Origin: Polaromonas sp. | GTDB taxonomy: Bacteria; Pseudomonadota; Gammaproteobacteria; Burkholderiales; Burkholderiaceae_C | Reading direction: 5' to 3' | NCBI GenBank assembly: GCA_030654695.1 | Contig: JAURWY010000013.1 | Span: 1 to 64,000, forward strand | DNA length: 64,000 nt | Shown here: positions 18,357 through 27,063 of the stretch, piece by piece | How the letters are laid out: the number at the start of each line of letters is the position of its first letter | Numbering within the stretch: position 1 is the stretch's first letter | Position numbers and translations under genes: made by a program | The notes under the pieces: generated by a model | What the model saw: the letters and a program-made list of their open reading frames with translations, nothing else | The model's database searches: none | Told to the model about the DNA's origin: nothing

Positions 18357-19208
18357 ATGCAATTGAAATTAGAAGTCCCATCCCCGCTGCAATATTTTTC
18401 AAGTCTGGTGCAAAGCGACGAGCACTTTCCGCTGCTTGAAGCGGCCGTCAGCTTGGCTCAAGACGAATACCCTGAACTGGATGTTGCGCAAGTCCTCGGC
18501 GAGGTTGATCAGCTGCTGGCCCGTGTGAAACGGCGCTTGCCACCCGACGCCTCGGCCTTGCAAAAACTGCGGGTGCTGAACCAGTTTTTCTTTCGCGATC
18601 TCAACTTCGGCGGCAACGTCAACGACTACTACGATCCCGACAATAGTTTTCTGCATGCGGTGCTGCAAACCCGCCGCGGCATTCCGATCACGCTGGCGGT
18701 GGTGTGGTTGGAGTTGGCGGTCGGCTTGGATTTGAATGCGCGCGGTGTGGCCTTTCCGGGCCACTTCATGGTCAAGGTGAACTTGCCCAAAGGGCAGGTT
18801 GTGATTGACCCGTTCACTGGCCAATCGCTGAGCCGGGAAGAGTTGTCTGAGCGGCTGGAGCCGTTTCGCCAGCGCAATGCGCTGGCTGATGATTTCGAGG
18901 TGCCTATCGGGCTCTATCTTCAAGCTGCCGCACCGCGGGACATCATCGAGCGCATGCTGCGCAACCTCAAAGAGATCCACAAAATGCAGGAAGACTGGTC
19001 GCGTCTCACCGCTGTACTAGACCGTCTGTTGGTGCTGCATCCGACAGCGTGGGCTGAGCACCGCGACCGGGGCTTGGCTTTGGCTGAACAGGGCGAACTT
19101 GAGCGCGCGCTGGTTGATTTGGAAACCTATTTAGCGCATGCCGAGGATGCCCTTGACTTGGATGAGGTCGCTGATCGCTTGGCTGATTTGCGTCGAGCTT
19201 GCGGTTGA
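18357..19208 (+). CDS. SirB1 family protein (transglutaminase-like plus TPR)
   Basis: A 283-residue protein with an N-terminal transglutaminase-like domain: FFRDLNFGGNVNDYYDPDNS, RRGIPITLAVVWLELA and GVAFPGHFMVKV are the conserved blocks, but the classical catalytic Cys is not at the expected place. Tetratricopeptide-like helices occupy about residues 210-280. SirB1 proteins are widespread in proteobacteria with no settled biochemical role. It follows murJ on the same strand. Confidence 0.88.
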   Translation: MQLKLEVPSPLQYFSSLVQSDEHFPLLEAAVSLAQDEYPELDVAQVLGEVDQLLARVKRRLPPDASALQKLRVLNQFFFRDLNFGGNVNDYYDPDNSFLHAVLQTRRGIPITLAVVWLELAVGLDLNARGVAFPGHFMVKVNLPKGQVVIDPFTGQSLSREELSERLEPFRQRNALADDFEVPIGLYLQAAAPRDIIERMLRNLKEIHKMQEDWSRLTAVLDRLLVLHPTAWAEHRDRGLALAEQGELERALVDLETYLAHAEDALDLDEVADRLADLRRACG

Positions 19209-19284
19209 TTCGCAACTTTCTTTTACTAAATAACACTGAATATATATTTATTCGTTATAAATTTGTTCTTATGTGTAAAGTCTC

Positions 19285-19313
19285 TTGACCCTTGGGGGCG
19301 GTGAGCGTAATTT
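19285..19313 (+). promoter_or_regulatory. Candidate sigma-70 promoter of the PA2779/PA2778 pair
   Basis: TTGACC (19285-19290), a 17-base spacer and TAATTT (19308-19313) resemble a sigma-70 promoter about 90 bases before the first gene. An A/T-rich tract just upstream (about 19225-19275) could act as an UP-type element. Confidence 0.5.
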
Positions 19314-19403
19314 TGCTGCAAGTGCCGCTATTTCGGGCCGCGCCGGCCGTCTGAAAGTTTTTCATTTTCAGCGGCAATAACAACATTCATCGAGGATTGA
19401 CAC

Positions 19404-19799
19404 ATGAACCCATTTAAACGCTTGGTTGCGTCCATGCTGATCGCCAGCATCACTTTGATGGGCTTGCCAATGGCGGCAAACGCTGGTCTGGTAACGACCG
19501 AAGAAGTGGCCGCCGTGCCGTCTGTCTTGGCCGAGAGCAACCGTGACAAAGTCGTGGCGTTTCTGAGTCGTGATGACGTCCGCGCTGAACTTGAAGGCCA
19601 AGGCGTCAGCAGCGCAGCTGCCACCGAACGCGTGCAAGCCATGACCGACGCCGAGGTGGCTCAATTGGCCTCGCGTGTTGACCAAGCGCCGGCCGGCGCT
19701 GGTGTGATCGGTGCCATCGTCACCGTTTTCATCGTCTTGCTGGTCACCGACATCATGGGTCTGACCAAAGTCTTCCCATTCACCCGATCGGTTCGATGA
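19404..19799 (+). CDS. PA2779 family small membrane/periplasmic protein
   Basis: A 131-residue protein with a signal peptide (KRLVASMLIASITLMGLPMAANA, residues about 5-27), a helical middle with paired short repeats (VVAFLSRDDVRAELEGQGVS, then AATERVQAMTDAEVAQLASR), and one C-terminal membrane segment (IGAIVTVFIVLLVTDIMGL). This is the layout of the Pseudomonas PA2779 family. GAGGA lies upstream of ATG. Its stop overlaps the start of the cysteine-peptidase gene as ATGA. Function is unknown; the constant pairing suggests the two products work together at the envelope. Confidence 0.82.
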   Translation: MNPFKRLVASMLIASITLMGLPMAANAGLVTTEEVAAVPSVLAESNRDKVVAFLSRDDVRAELEGQGVSSAAATERVQAMTDAEVAQLASRVDQAPAGAGVIGAIVTVFIVLLVTDIMGLTKVFPFTRSVR

Positions 19800-20803
19800 A
19801 CAGCCCTGAGCGCCGCTCGTTTCAATGGAACCCCGCCTTGGCGGGGTTTTTCGTTACGGCCGTGCTCGTGTTGTCCGGTTGCGCGACGCCTCAAGTGAGC
19901 CAACTCGCGCGCGACTTTCCTCTTTTAACGACTCGGACTTCAGGCATACCAATTTTCGCAAGCGTTCCCGGCGTGCCATTTTTCCCCCAAGATGATTTCC
20001 AATGCGGCCCCGCCGCATTGGCCATGGTGGCGCAACACGCCGGCGTGAACGTGTTGCCTGACGAGCTGACCGAGCAGGTTTACGTGCCCGGCCGCAAAGG
20101 CTCTTTTCAGGTTGAAATGCTGACGGCCACCCGGCGCCAAGCGCTGGTCGCGTACCCGCTGCAGCCGCAACTCGAAGACTTGCTGCGCGAGGTCGCCAGT
20201 GGCAATCCGGTGCTGGTCTTTCAAAACCTCTCGTTGCAGGTGTACCCGATCTGGCACTACGCCGTGGTGATCGGTTTTGATCGTGAGCGCAACACGGTCG
20301 TGCTGCATTCGGGCGTGACGGAGCGGTTGGAGATGTCGCTGTTCACGTTCGAAAGAACCTGGGCCCGCGGTGAGCATTGGGCCATGGTGGCTTTGCCGCC
20401 AGAGCGTTTGCCTGCCACGGCGCAGCCTGAGAGCTTCACGGCGGCAGCGGCTGGGCTGGAAAGGGTGCAGCCAGCAGCGGCACAGGTGGCTTACAAGACA
20501 GCCCTGAAGGCTTGGCCTGGGCAGCGCGCCGCCATGATCGGTCTGGGCAATGCCGCCTATGCCTTGGGGCAAAAAGAAGAGGCCGCCACCCGTTTTGAAT
20601 CAGCCACCCAAGCGCATGCCGATTTTGCCGATGCTTGGAACAATTTGGCGCAAGTTCGGCTGGAGCAGGGTCGTTTGCCAGAGGCCGCTGAGGCGATCAA
20701 GCGAGCCGTGCAAATCGGTGGCCCGCGGGCAGAACGCTACAGCAGCTTGCAGGAAAAAATCCTAGCGCAACTTAAAGCGCCAGTGTCAACGCCAAGCCCT
20801 TAG
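19796..20803 (+). CDS. PA2778 family cysteine peptidase, lipoprotein with TPR repeats
   Basis: A 335-residue lipoprotein: a basic n-region, hydrophobic stretch and VLSGC lipobox (Cys29). A C39-like papain-fold domain follows, with catalytic Cys70 in [12 protein letters not shown] and the His in [10 protein letters not shown] near residue 154. TPR helices fill about residues 215-320. It is probably membrane-anchored facing the periplasm and cleaves an unknown peptide. The start overlaps the PA2779 stop. A terminator-like hairpin lies inside codons 12-19. The TAG stop overlaps the purM stop on the other strand by two bases. Confidence 0.85.
   Translation: MNSPERRSFQWNPALAGFFVTAVLVLSGCATPQVSQLARDFPLLTTRTSGIPIFASVPGVPFFPQDDFQCGPAALAMVAQHAGVNVLPDELTEQVYVPGRKGSFQVEMLTATRRQALVAYPLQPQLEDLLREVASGNPVLVFQNLSLQVYPIWHYAVVIGFDRERNTVVLHSGVTERLEMSLFTFERTWARGEHWAMVALPPERLPATAQPESFTAAAAGLERVQPAAAQVAYKTALKAWPGQRAAMIGLGNAAYALGQKEEAATRFESATQAHADFADAWNNLAQVRLEQGRLPEAAEAIKRAVQIGGPRAERYSSLQEKILAQLKAPVSTPSP
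19829..19851 (+). terminator. Terminator-like hairpin inside the start of the PA2778-type gene
   Basis: AACCCCGCC (19829-19837) pairs perfectly with GGCGGGGTT (19840-19848) and is followed by TTT. It lies 30-52 bases after the coupled start codon, so it may attenuate the second gene when translation is slow. Its shape is clear; its activity is unproven because it is within coding sequence (NPALAGFF). Confidence 0.5.
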
Positions 20804-21831
20804 CTGACAACGACCGCCGCGCCTTCACCGCGTGCGGCGATCACGCCGATCTCAAAGACTTTCTCGCCGGCTTCGCGCAGCATTTGCGCTGTGGCTGCCG
20901 CGTTGGCGACGTCGACCACCACCACCATGCCAATGCCGTTGTTGAAGGTGCGGTTCATTTCAAAGTCGGAGATGGCCGCCGTGTTTTGCAACCAGGCAAA
21001 CAGCTCGGTTTGTGGCCAGCTGCCTTGGCGCAGGTGGGCGGCCATGCCGTCCGGCAACACGCGTGGAATGTTCTCCAGCAAGCCGCCGCCAGTGATGTGG
21101 GCCAGCGCCTTGATCGGATGCGCAGCCAGCGCTGCCAGCACGTTTTTAACGTACAGGCGCGTGGGTTCCATCAGCGCTTCTTTAAAGGGTTTGCCGTCCA
21201 GCGTGGCGGGCAGCTGATCGCCAGCGCGCTCAATGCACTTGCGCACCAAGCTGAAGCCGTTTGAGTGCACGCCACTGGAAGCCAAGCCAAGCACCACATC
21301 GCCTGCGGCAATGTTCTGGCCGGTCAAGATTTTGGATTTTTCGACCGCACCGACGGCAAAGCCGGCCAAGTCGTATTCACCGTCCGGGTACATGCCGGGC
21401 ATTTCAGCGGTTTCGCCGCCAATCAGCGCGCAGCCCGACAACTCGCAACCGCGTGCAATGCCGCCGACCACCGCTGCAGCAGTGTCAATGTCAAGCTTGC
21501 CGCAGGCGAAGTAGTCCAGAAAAAACAGCGGCTCGGCACCTTGCACCAGCACGTCATTGACGCTCATGGCCACCAGGTCAATGCCGACGGTGTCGTGCAT
21601 TTGCCATTCAAAGGCCAGCCGAAGCTTGGTGCCCACGCCGTCGGTGCCGCTGACCAGCACCGGCTCTTTATAGCGCTTGGGCACTTCAAACAGCGCGCCA
21701 AAGCCGCCAATACCGGCCAAAACGCCTTCGCGCATGGTCTTTTTGGCCAAGGGTTTGATGCGTTCGACCAGGGCGTCGCCTGCGTCGATGTCAACGCCGG
21801 CGTCTTTGTAGGAAAGTGGGGATTGGCTCAT
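20800..21831 (-). CDS. purM: Phosphoribosylformylglycinamidine cyclo-ligase
   Basis: A 343-residue AIR synthetase. [13 protein letters not shown] at the start, [10 protein letters not shown], the [20 protein letters not shown] block and [14 protein letters not shown] are all diagnostic. It closes the imidazole ring of aminoimidazole ribonucleotide in purine synthesis, using ATP. It is transcribed away from hda and converges on the PA2778-type gene, sharing stop-codon bases. No other pur gene is adjacent. Confidence 0.98.
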   Translation of the reverse strand: MSQSPLSYKDAGVDIDAGDALVERIKPLAKKTMREGVLAGIGGFGALFEVPKRYKEPVLVSGTDGVGTKLRLAFEWQMHDTVGIDLVAMSVNDVLVQGAEPLFFLDYFACGKLDIDTAAAVVGGIARGCELSGCALIGGETAEMPGMYPDGEYDLAGFAVGAVEKSKILTGQNIAAGDVVLGLASSGVHSNGFSLVRKCIERAGDQLPATLDGKPFKEALMEPTRLYVKNVLAALAAHPIKALAHITGGGLLENIPRVLPDGMAAHLRQGSWPQTELFAWLQNTAAISDFEMNRTFNNGIGMVVVVDVANAAATAQMLREAGEKVFEIGVIAARGEGAAVVVS

Positions 21832-21910
21832 GCTGATGAAATTGGTTGTCGCCGGCGCGGATAGCGGCGTGGCGGTTGGCTGAGGTCAGGCCCGTTAAAT
21901 ACAGTAACAA

Positions 21911-21943
21911 GCCCGATAGAATCGAAGTCAAGATTCTAAGGGC
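21911..21943. repeat. Imperfect inverted repeat upstream of hda
   Basis: TAGAATC (21917-21923) and GATTCTA (21932-21938) are exact complements around eight bases, extended by GCCC/GGGC outer arms (21911-21914 and 21940-21943) across small bulges. It lies in the purM-hda divergent region and could be an operator or an RNA hairpin in the hda leader. Confidence 0.45.
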
Positions 21944-22008
21944 TTACCCTTTCCCGACTTTATGCAGCTCATACCTTCTTCAAAACGCGCCGCTGCCGCC
22001 CGACTGGC

Positions 22009-22695
22009 ATGAAACAGATCGCCCTGGATATCGGCCTGGCTTCAGCGCCTTCATTCGACAATTTCTTCGCCGGCCCTAACGAGGCAGCTCTCAAGCACCT
22101 GCAACTTTGGGCCGGCAATAGCCTGCGCTCACCCGTGCCGACCTATTTATGGGGCGAAGCGGGCAGTGGCAAAAGTCATCTTTTGAAAGCCTTTGCCGGG
22201 GTGCTCTGCGAGCAGGGCGCCACGGTCGGTTGGCTCGATGCGTCGGTGCTGGAGCCGCCTGAGTTTGACGAGCGCTGGGTCGCCGTCCTGATGGACGATT
22301 GCCATCTCTACACCGCTGTTCAGCAGCAAGCGGCCTTCAACTGGTTCGTCAACGCCATGAGCGCGGCCGACGGCCAGCCGCGCTGCGTGCTGGCGGCGGG
22401 CGCCTTGCCGCCGGCAGATTTGGCCTTGCGTGAAGACCTGCGCACCCGCCTCGGCTGGGGCCATGTGTTTGCGCTGCATGCGCTGACCGACGCCGAGCGC
22501 CGCGCCGTGTTGCGTCAAGAAGCCGATGCACGCGGCGTTTTTCTGGGCGATGAGGCGATGGACTTCATCCTCAGCCGCTTCTCCCGCGACCTCGGCAACC
22601 TGATGCAATTGCTCGATCAGCTTGACGGCTACTCCTTACAAACCCAGCGCGCCATCACCATTCCGCTGATCAAATCGATGCTGGACAACCAATGA
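22009..22695 (+). CDS. hda: DnaA regulatory inactivator Hda
   Basis: A 228-residue AAA+ protein related to the ATPase domain of DnaA but lacking the DNA-binding domain. The Walker A motif is WGEAGSGKSH (48-57), Walker B AVLMDDCH, and the sensor region FSRDLGNLMQLLDQLD. The clamp-binding motif would sit at the N-terminus (QIALDIGL). With the sliding clamp it stimulates ATP hydrolysis by DnaA after initiation. No obvious Shine-Dalgarno is seen. Its stop overlaps the HAD gene start as ATGA, beginning the hda-HAD-pcnB-folK run. Confidence 0.92.
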   Translation: MKQIALDIGLASAPSFDNFFAGPNEAALKHLQLWAGNSLRSPVPTYLWGEAGSGKSHLLKAFAGVLCEQGATVGWLDASVLEPPEFDERWVAVLMDDCHLYTAVQQQAAFNWFVNAMSAADGQPRCVLAAGALPPADLALREDLRTRLGWGHVFALHALTDAERRAVLRQEADARGVFLGDEAMDFILSRFSRDLGNLMQLLDQLDGYSLQTQRAITIPLIKSMLDNQ

Positions 22696-23360
22696 GAAAA
22701 ATAGCGCTGTTTGACCTCGACCACACGCTGATCCCGATGGACTCCGACTTCCAGTGGGGCGAGTTCACCCTCGCCCTGGGCTGGTGTGACAGCGTTGAAT
22801 TCAAGCTGCGTAACACTGAGTTCTACGAACACTACAAAGCCGGCACACTGGACATCCATGCCTATGTGCGTTTTGCCACTCAGGCCATGCGCCAGCAGGG
22901 CGCTGCCAAGTCTGCCGAGGCGCACGCAGCCTTTATGCAGACGGTGGTGCAAGCGGCCATTCGGCCGCAAGCGCTGGCGCTGGTGCAGGCGCATCAGGCG
23001 GCGGGTGACTTGGTGGTTATTGTCACGGCCACCAACGAATTCGTGACACGGCCGATTGCCGACGCCTTTGGTGTGCCCGACCTGATCGCGGTGCAACTGG
23101 CCCGCGATGCAGCGGGTGAATTGACCGGTGAAATCCATGGTACGCCGTCGTTTCGCGAAGGCAAAGTCACGCGGGTCGAGGCCTGGCTGACCGAACGCCA
23201 ACTTGACTGGCAAAGCACTGAGACGGTTTTTTATTCGGACTCGATCAACGATCTGGCCCTGCTTGAAAAGGTCACCCATCCGGTGGCCACCAACCCTGAC
23301 GCGGCCCTGCGGGCTGTCGCCACAGAGCGCCAATGGCGCATACTTGAGCTGTTCACTTAG
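22692..23360 (+). CDS. HAD-IB family phosphatase (SerB-like)
   Basis: A 222-residue haloacid dehalogenase-superfamily phosphatase. Motif I is LFDLDHTLIP (residues 6-15), motif II is VIVTATNEF, and motif III/IV is KVTRVEAW followed by YSDSINDLALLE. The all-helical C1 cap follows motif I, placing it with the SerB / histidinol-phosphatase-like HAD-IB group. It should hydrolyse a small phosphomonoester; the substrate is unknown. It is translationally coupled to hda and precedes pcnB by six bases. Confidence 0.88.
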   Translation: MRKIALFDLDHTLIPMDSDFQWGEFTLALGWCDSVEFKLRNTEFYEHYKAGTLDIHAYVRFATQAMRQQGAAKSAEAHAAFMQTVVQAAIRPQALALVQAHQAAGDLVVIVTATNEFVTRPIADAFGVPDLIAVQLARDAAGELTGEIHGTPSFREGKVTRVEAWLTERQLDWQSTETVFYSDSINDLALLEKVTHPVATNPDAALRAVATERQWRILELFT

Positions 23361-23366
23361 CATTTC

Positions 23367-24989
23367 ATGATCAAAAAATTCATCGACAAGCTGTTTGGCA
23401 AGACTGCCAGCACGCCCGCAGGCGCCTCGCGCGCCAAAAAATCGCCTTACGGCAAACGCCTTGAAGTCGGCCCGAAAGAGCACGGCATTGACGTCGCGTT
23501 GGTCGACGAGCGGGCCATGGATGTGGTGCGCACGCTCAAAGACGCCGGTTACGAGGCCTACATTGTGGGCGGCGCTGTGCGCGACCTGCTGGTGGGGCTG
23601 CGGCCTAAAGACTTCGACGTCGCCACCAACGCCACACCCGAACAAGTCAAGCCGCTGTTTCGCCGGGCCTTCATCATTGGTCGGCGCTTTCGGATTGTTC
23701 ACGTCATTTACGGCCGTGGCCGCGAGCATGAAGTGATTGAGGTCTCGACTTTTCGGGCGAATCTTGACAGCAGCCAAGCTGAGCAGGTCGGCGGCAATGA
23801 GCGCACCAGCAAGAGCCAACTCGCTGGCATGAAACACGCCGTTGACTCGTCAGGCCGGGTGCTGCGCGACAACGTTTGGGGCTCGATGGAGCATGACGCG
23901 GCGCGCCGCGACTTCACCATCAACGCCATGTATTACGACCCCGAAACACACATCGTGGTCGACTATCACAACGGCATCCGCGATTCTAAAAAACGCATTT
24001 TGCGCATGATTGGTGACCCGGCCACGCGCTACCGCGAAGACCCGGTGCGGATCATCCGGGCTGTGCGTTTTTCGGCCAAGCTCAGCGCGCTGGGTTTCAA
24101 GTTTGAAGACAAAACCGTGGAGCCGCTGCGCGCCATGTGTTCCTTGCTGGCCGACGTGCCGCAGTCCCGTTTGTTCGACGAAATGCTCAAGCTCTTGCAA
24201 ACCGGCCATTCGCTGGCGAGCATTGAGCAGCTCAAATTTTTGGGTCTAGGCACCGGCATTTACCCGTTGCTCGATGTCGTCGTTGAGAGCGCTGAAGAAC
24301 CATTTTTGAAGTTGGCACTGCAAGACACCGACCGCCGCGTCGGCGAAGGCAAGCCGGTCGCGCCTAGCTTCTTGCTGGCTTGCGTCTTGTGGCCCGATGT
24401 GCGCGATGGCTGGGCCCGGCGTTGCAAGCGCGGCGAGCACGTGATGCCAGCGTTGCAAGACGCGATTGACGACGCCTTTAACGCCAAGATCGGCGATGTC
24501 TCTGGCCGCGGCAAGCTCGGCATCGACATGCGCGAGATCTGGAGCATGCAGCCGCGCTTTGAAAAGCGTACCGGCAGCTCACCCTATTCGATGCTGGAGC
24601 AGCCGCGCTTTCGCGCTGGCTTCGACTTTTTGCGGCTGCGGGCGCAGACCGGCGAGATAGACACCGAGCTGTCCGAGTGGTGGGAAAAATTCAGTACCGC
24701 CTACGACGACGAGCGTCACGAGATGATCGAACAAGTGCGTCTGGCTCAGCTGCAAAAGCCGCAGACACCGCGCAGCCGCGTCAAGCGTGTGGATGCAGAT
24801 CGCCCAGTGCCGGCCGCCAGCCGCGAGCGAGAGTCTGCGGCTGATCTGGCGCCAAATGAGGCTCAGGAACCCGGCGAGATGGGCGATGCCGCACCAGCTA
24901 AAAAACGCCGCCGTCGCCGTAAGCCGGTGAACCGCGAAGGCGGTTCAGCCGTGGCCAGTCCAGCGTCCGACAGCTCGGCTGAACACTGA
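23367..24989 (+). CDS. pcnB: Poly(A) polymerase I
   Basis: A 540-residue class II nucleotidyltransferase. YIVGGAVRDLLVGLRPKDFD (66-84) carries the GG and DxD catalytic motifs, and RRDFTINAMYYD plus RYREDPVRIIRAVRFSAKL are the neck-domain blocks shared with CCA-adding enzymes. The extended C-terminus ends in a basic, probably disordered tail (KKRRRRRKPVNR), which favours PcnB over Cca. It adds 3' poly(A) that marks RNA for decay. It sits between the HAD gene and folK, the usual betaproteobacterial order. Confidence 0.95.
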   Translation: MIKKFIDKLFGKTASTPAGASRAKKSPYGKRLEVGPKEHGIDVALVDERAMDVVRTLKDAGYEAYIVGGAVRDLLVGLRPKDFDVATNATPEQVKPLFRRAFIIGRRFRIVHVIYGRGREHEVIEVSTFRANLDSSQAEQVGGNERTSKSQLAGMKHAVDSSGRVLRDNVWGSMEHDAARRDFTINAMYYDPETHIVVDYHNGIRDSKKRILRMIGDPATRYREDPVRIIRAVRFSAKLSALGFKFEDKTVEPLRAMCSLLADVPQSRLFDEMLKLLQTGHSLASIEQLKFLGLGTGIYPLLDVVVESAEEPFLKLALQDTDRRVGEGKPVAPSFLLACVLWPDVRDGWARRCKRGEHVMPALQDAIDDAFNAKIGDVSGRGKLGIDMREIWSMQPRFEKRTGSSPYSMLEQPRFRAGFDFLRLRAQTGEIDTELSEWWEKFSTAYDDERHEMIEQVRLAQLQKPQTPRSRVKRVDADRPVPAASRERESAADLAPNEAQEPGEMGDAAPAKKRRRRRKPVNREGGSAVASPASDSSAEH

Positions 24990-24996
24990 TCCAGAG

Positions 24997-25506
24997 ATGC
25001 CGGCGATGGCTGAGGTCACGGCGTATATCGCCATCGGTGCGAACTTGGGTCAAGCTAAGCAATGCGTGCTGCAGGCGATGCAGGCCTTGGGCCAATTGCC
25101 GCTGACGCAGTCGCTTAAATGCTCCAGCCTGTACAGCACCGCACCGATCGCCAGCGACCCGTCGCAGCCCACATCGGCCACCGGGCCGGACTACATCAAT
25201 GCCGTCGCAGCGATCGCCACTTGTTTGACCGCGCCCGATCTGCTGCTGCATTTGCAGGCGCTTGAACTCGTCGCCGGCCGCGAACGCCCGTATGCTGATG
25301 CGCCGCGTACGCTCGACCTCGACATCTTGTTGTACGGCAGCGCTCAGATGGATTCAGCCCAGTTGGTGATTCCGCATCCGCGCATGGCGCAGCGCGCTTT
25401 TGTGTTGGTGCCGCTGGCAGAGATTGCACCGGCGTTGGTGTCTGCTGCGCAGTTGGCGGCCGTTGCTCATCAGGCGATTGAGAAGCTGCAACCGGCAACG
25501 GTCTGA
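24997..25506 (+). CDS. folK: 2-amino-4-hydroxy-6-hydroxymethyldihydropteridine diphosphokinase
   Basis: A 169-residue pyrophosphokinase. AYIAIGANLG at the start, RPYADAPRTLDLDILLYG in the middle and IPHPRMAQRAFVLVPLAEIA are the HPPK signatures; the DLDIL acidic pair binds magnesium. It transfers pyrophosphate from ATP to 6-hydroxymethyl-dihydropterin in folate synthesis. ATG 24997 or the in-frame ATG 25006 could be used. It begins seven bases after pcnB, as in many gamma- and betaproteobacteria. Confidence 0.95.
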   Translation: MPAMAEVTAYIAIGANLGQAKQCVLQAMQALGQLPLTQSLKCSSLYSTAPIASDPSQPTSATGPDYINAVAAIATCLTAPDLLLHLQALELVAGRERPYADAPRTLDLDILLYGSAQMDSAQLVIPHPRMAQRAFVLVPLAEIAPALVSAAQLAAVAHQAIEKLQPATV

Positions 25507-25551
25507 CGGCGCATCAGTCCGCTAAATCACGCTCTCTCAAATCGCCATTTT

Positions 25552-26199
25552 TCAAGGCGCCAGTCGTTCGCGCAACCAACCACCGTCTTGCGGCGTGTAA
25601 CGCAGGCGATCATGCAAGCGGCTAGGCCGGCCTTGCCAAAATTCCCAACGCTCGGGCAGCAGCCGATAGCCGCCCCAATGCGGTGGCCTTGGTGGTTGCA
25701 GCAAAAACTTCGCAGCGTACTTGGCCGCATTCGCCACCAACACAGTGCGCCCTGAAATCACCTGGCTCTGCGGACTGGCCCACGCGCCAATGCGAGAGTC
25801 CAGCGGCCGGCTGTTGAAGTAATCGTCGCTTTCTTCTTCAGATACTTTTTCAACCCGGCCTTCGATCCGAACCACACGCTCCAGCTCGACCCAATGAAAC
25901 TGCAAAGCCGCATGCGGGTTGGCTGCCAGTTCTTGGCCTTTGCGGCTGTCGTAATTGCTGAACCAGACAATGCCGCGCGGATCAAAACCCTTGATCAGCA
26001 CAATCCGAGTTGATGGTTTCTGCTGGCTGTCGACCGTGGCCAAGGTCATGGCGTTCGGCTCAGGCACTTGCGCGCTGATGGCTTGGTCCAGCCACTGTCC
26101 GAACTGTTGCAGCGGGTCGGCGTGCGAGGCGGTTTCGTGCAGCTCCGCGCGTTCATAGCTTTTGCGCAGGTCGGCCAGGGGGCGGGTAGGTTGGATCAT
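25552..26199 (-). CDS. pdxH: Pyridoxamine 5'-phosphate oxidase
   Basis: A 215-residue FMN-dependent oxidase making pyridoxal 5'-phosphate from the pyridoxine or pyridoxamine phosphates. [11 protein letters not shown] at the start, [20 protein letters not shown] in the FMN site, [20 protein letters not shown], and the C-terminal [17 protein letters not shown] are diagnostic. The frame opens two codons earlier at a GTG (26205); ATG 26199 is preferred. It converges on folK. Confidence 0.96.
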   Translation of the reverse strand: MIQPTRPLADLRKSYERAELHETASHADPLQQFGQWLDQAISAQVPEPNAMTLATVDSQQKPSTRIVLIKGFDPRGIVWFSNYDSRKGQELAANPHAALQFHWVELERVVRIEGRVEKVSEEESDDYFNSRPLDSRIGAWASPQSQVISGRTVLVANAAKYAAKFLLQPPRPPHWGGYRLLPERWEFWQGRPSRLHDRLRYTPQDGGWLRERLAP

Positions 26200-26313
26200 G
26201 AACACAATTGTGACCGCTTTATCTCAGCGGCTTGCAAAGGCCGGTGAACGCCCGGGCTTGTTGCTTGGCACCCATGCACATCAGGAGAGCCGCGCCTATG
26301 CGCGAGTTGCCTT

Positions 26314-26907
26314 TTAAATGGACTTGAGCAGTTTGGCCAGAGCGGCATCAGTGATACCGATGCGCTGCAAGCTCTCCAGAGTTTGTAGCGCATAGTCGCG
26401 TGTGCTGCCATAGCGGCCGATGGCCTCGGCAAAAATTTGCTGGTAATGCGCTTGGCTGAGCACGCCGGTGTAGTTCGGGCTGTGCCTTGACAGCGTGAAA
26501 GCCAGTGCCTGAACGGGCCCCTGGTCTGTCTGGCAGCGCAGCGTGCGCGGGTCATAGACGCCGGTCATCATTTCGCGCAACCAGAGCTTGCTCACCACGG
26601 ACGCGACTTCTTGCCGGGGCACGCGGTAGGCCACGCCTTGGCAGCTGCCACCTGACAACAGCGCAAACACCAAGCCGGGCACTGCGGGCGTGCCGCGGTT
26701 GATGCGGCTCCACATTTTCAGCGCCCGGTGCCAGCCGTGCAGCTTGGCTGGACGTTGCTCGGAAAATTCAAAATCCGGCCGCCAGATCAGCGAGGCATAG
26801 GCAAAAATCCAGAGGTCATCTTGACCGCCCCATTGCTGCAAAAAGTTCGCCAGCATCGGCGCTGGGTCGCGCGTGGCTTCAAGTTGAGCATTTTCAGGAT
26901 TTTTCAC
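26314..26907 (-). CDS. chaC: Glutathione-specific gamma-glutamylcyclotransferase (ChaC family)
   Basis: A 197-residue ChaC-type enzyme. LWIFAYASLIWRPDFEFSEQ is the substrate-loop signature (YxSL), followed by LHGWHRALKMWS and GLVFALLSGGSCQGVAYRV. The family splits glutathione into 5-oxoproline and Cys-Gly. The start codon is GTG 26907; an ATG further in would cut the conserved region, so GTG is kept. It is divergent from edd. Together with gloA and the YbdK ligase it is one of several gamma-glutamyl/glutathione genes in the window. Confidence 0.9.
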   Translation of the reverse strand: MKNPENAQLEATRDPAPMLANFLQQWGGQDDLWIFAYASLIWRPDFEFSEQRPAKLHGWHRALKMWSRINRGTPAVPGLVFALLSGGSCQGVAYRVPRQEVASVVSKLWLREMMTGVYDPRTLRCQTDQGPVQALAFTLSRHSPNYTGVLSQAHYQQIFAEAIGRYGSTRDYALQTLESLQRIGITDAALAKLLKSI

Positions 26908-27021
26908 GACTTCACTTTACCGTGAATCGCTGAGCTTTCATTGGCCTTGTTCAGCTTACTTTGGTAACCAGTTTGTTCCTGCAGCCTGTCCTGCGGCGGC
27001 TTTAACAAGTAGGATGGGCAG

Positions 27022-27036
27022 AGTAATAAAGTTACA
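27022..27036. promoter_or_regulatory. HexR-like operator upstream of edd
   Basis: AGTAATAAAGTTACA matches the HexR consensus (TGTARTWWWAYTACA-like) at about 13 of 15 positions and lies 27 bases before the edd start. HexR is the RpiR-type repressor of Entner-Doudoroff genes, released by KDPG. No hexR gene is in the window. Confidence 0.6.
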
Positions 27037-27063
27037 AATCCATTTCCTCCAACTTTGGAATTC

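Noticed and set aside
22629..23837. A 402-codon minus-strand frame across the HAD and pcnB genes
   Set aside because: Shadow of two conserved, motif-complete genes on the plus strand.
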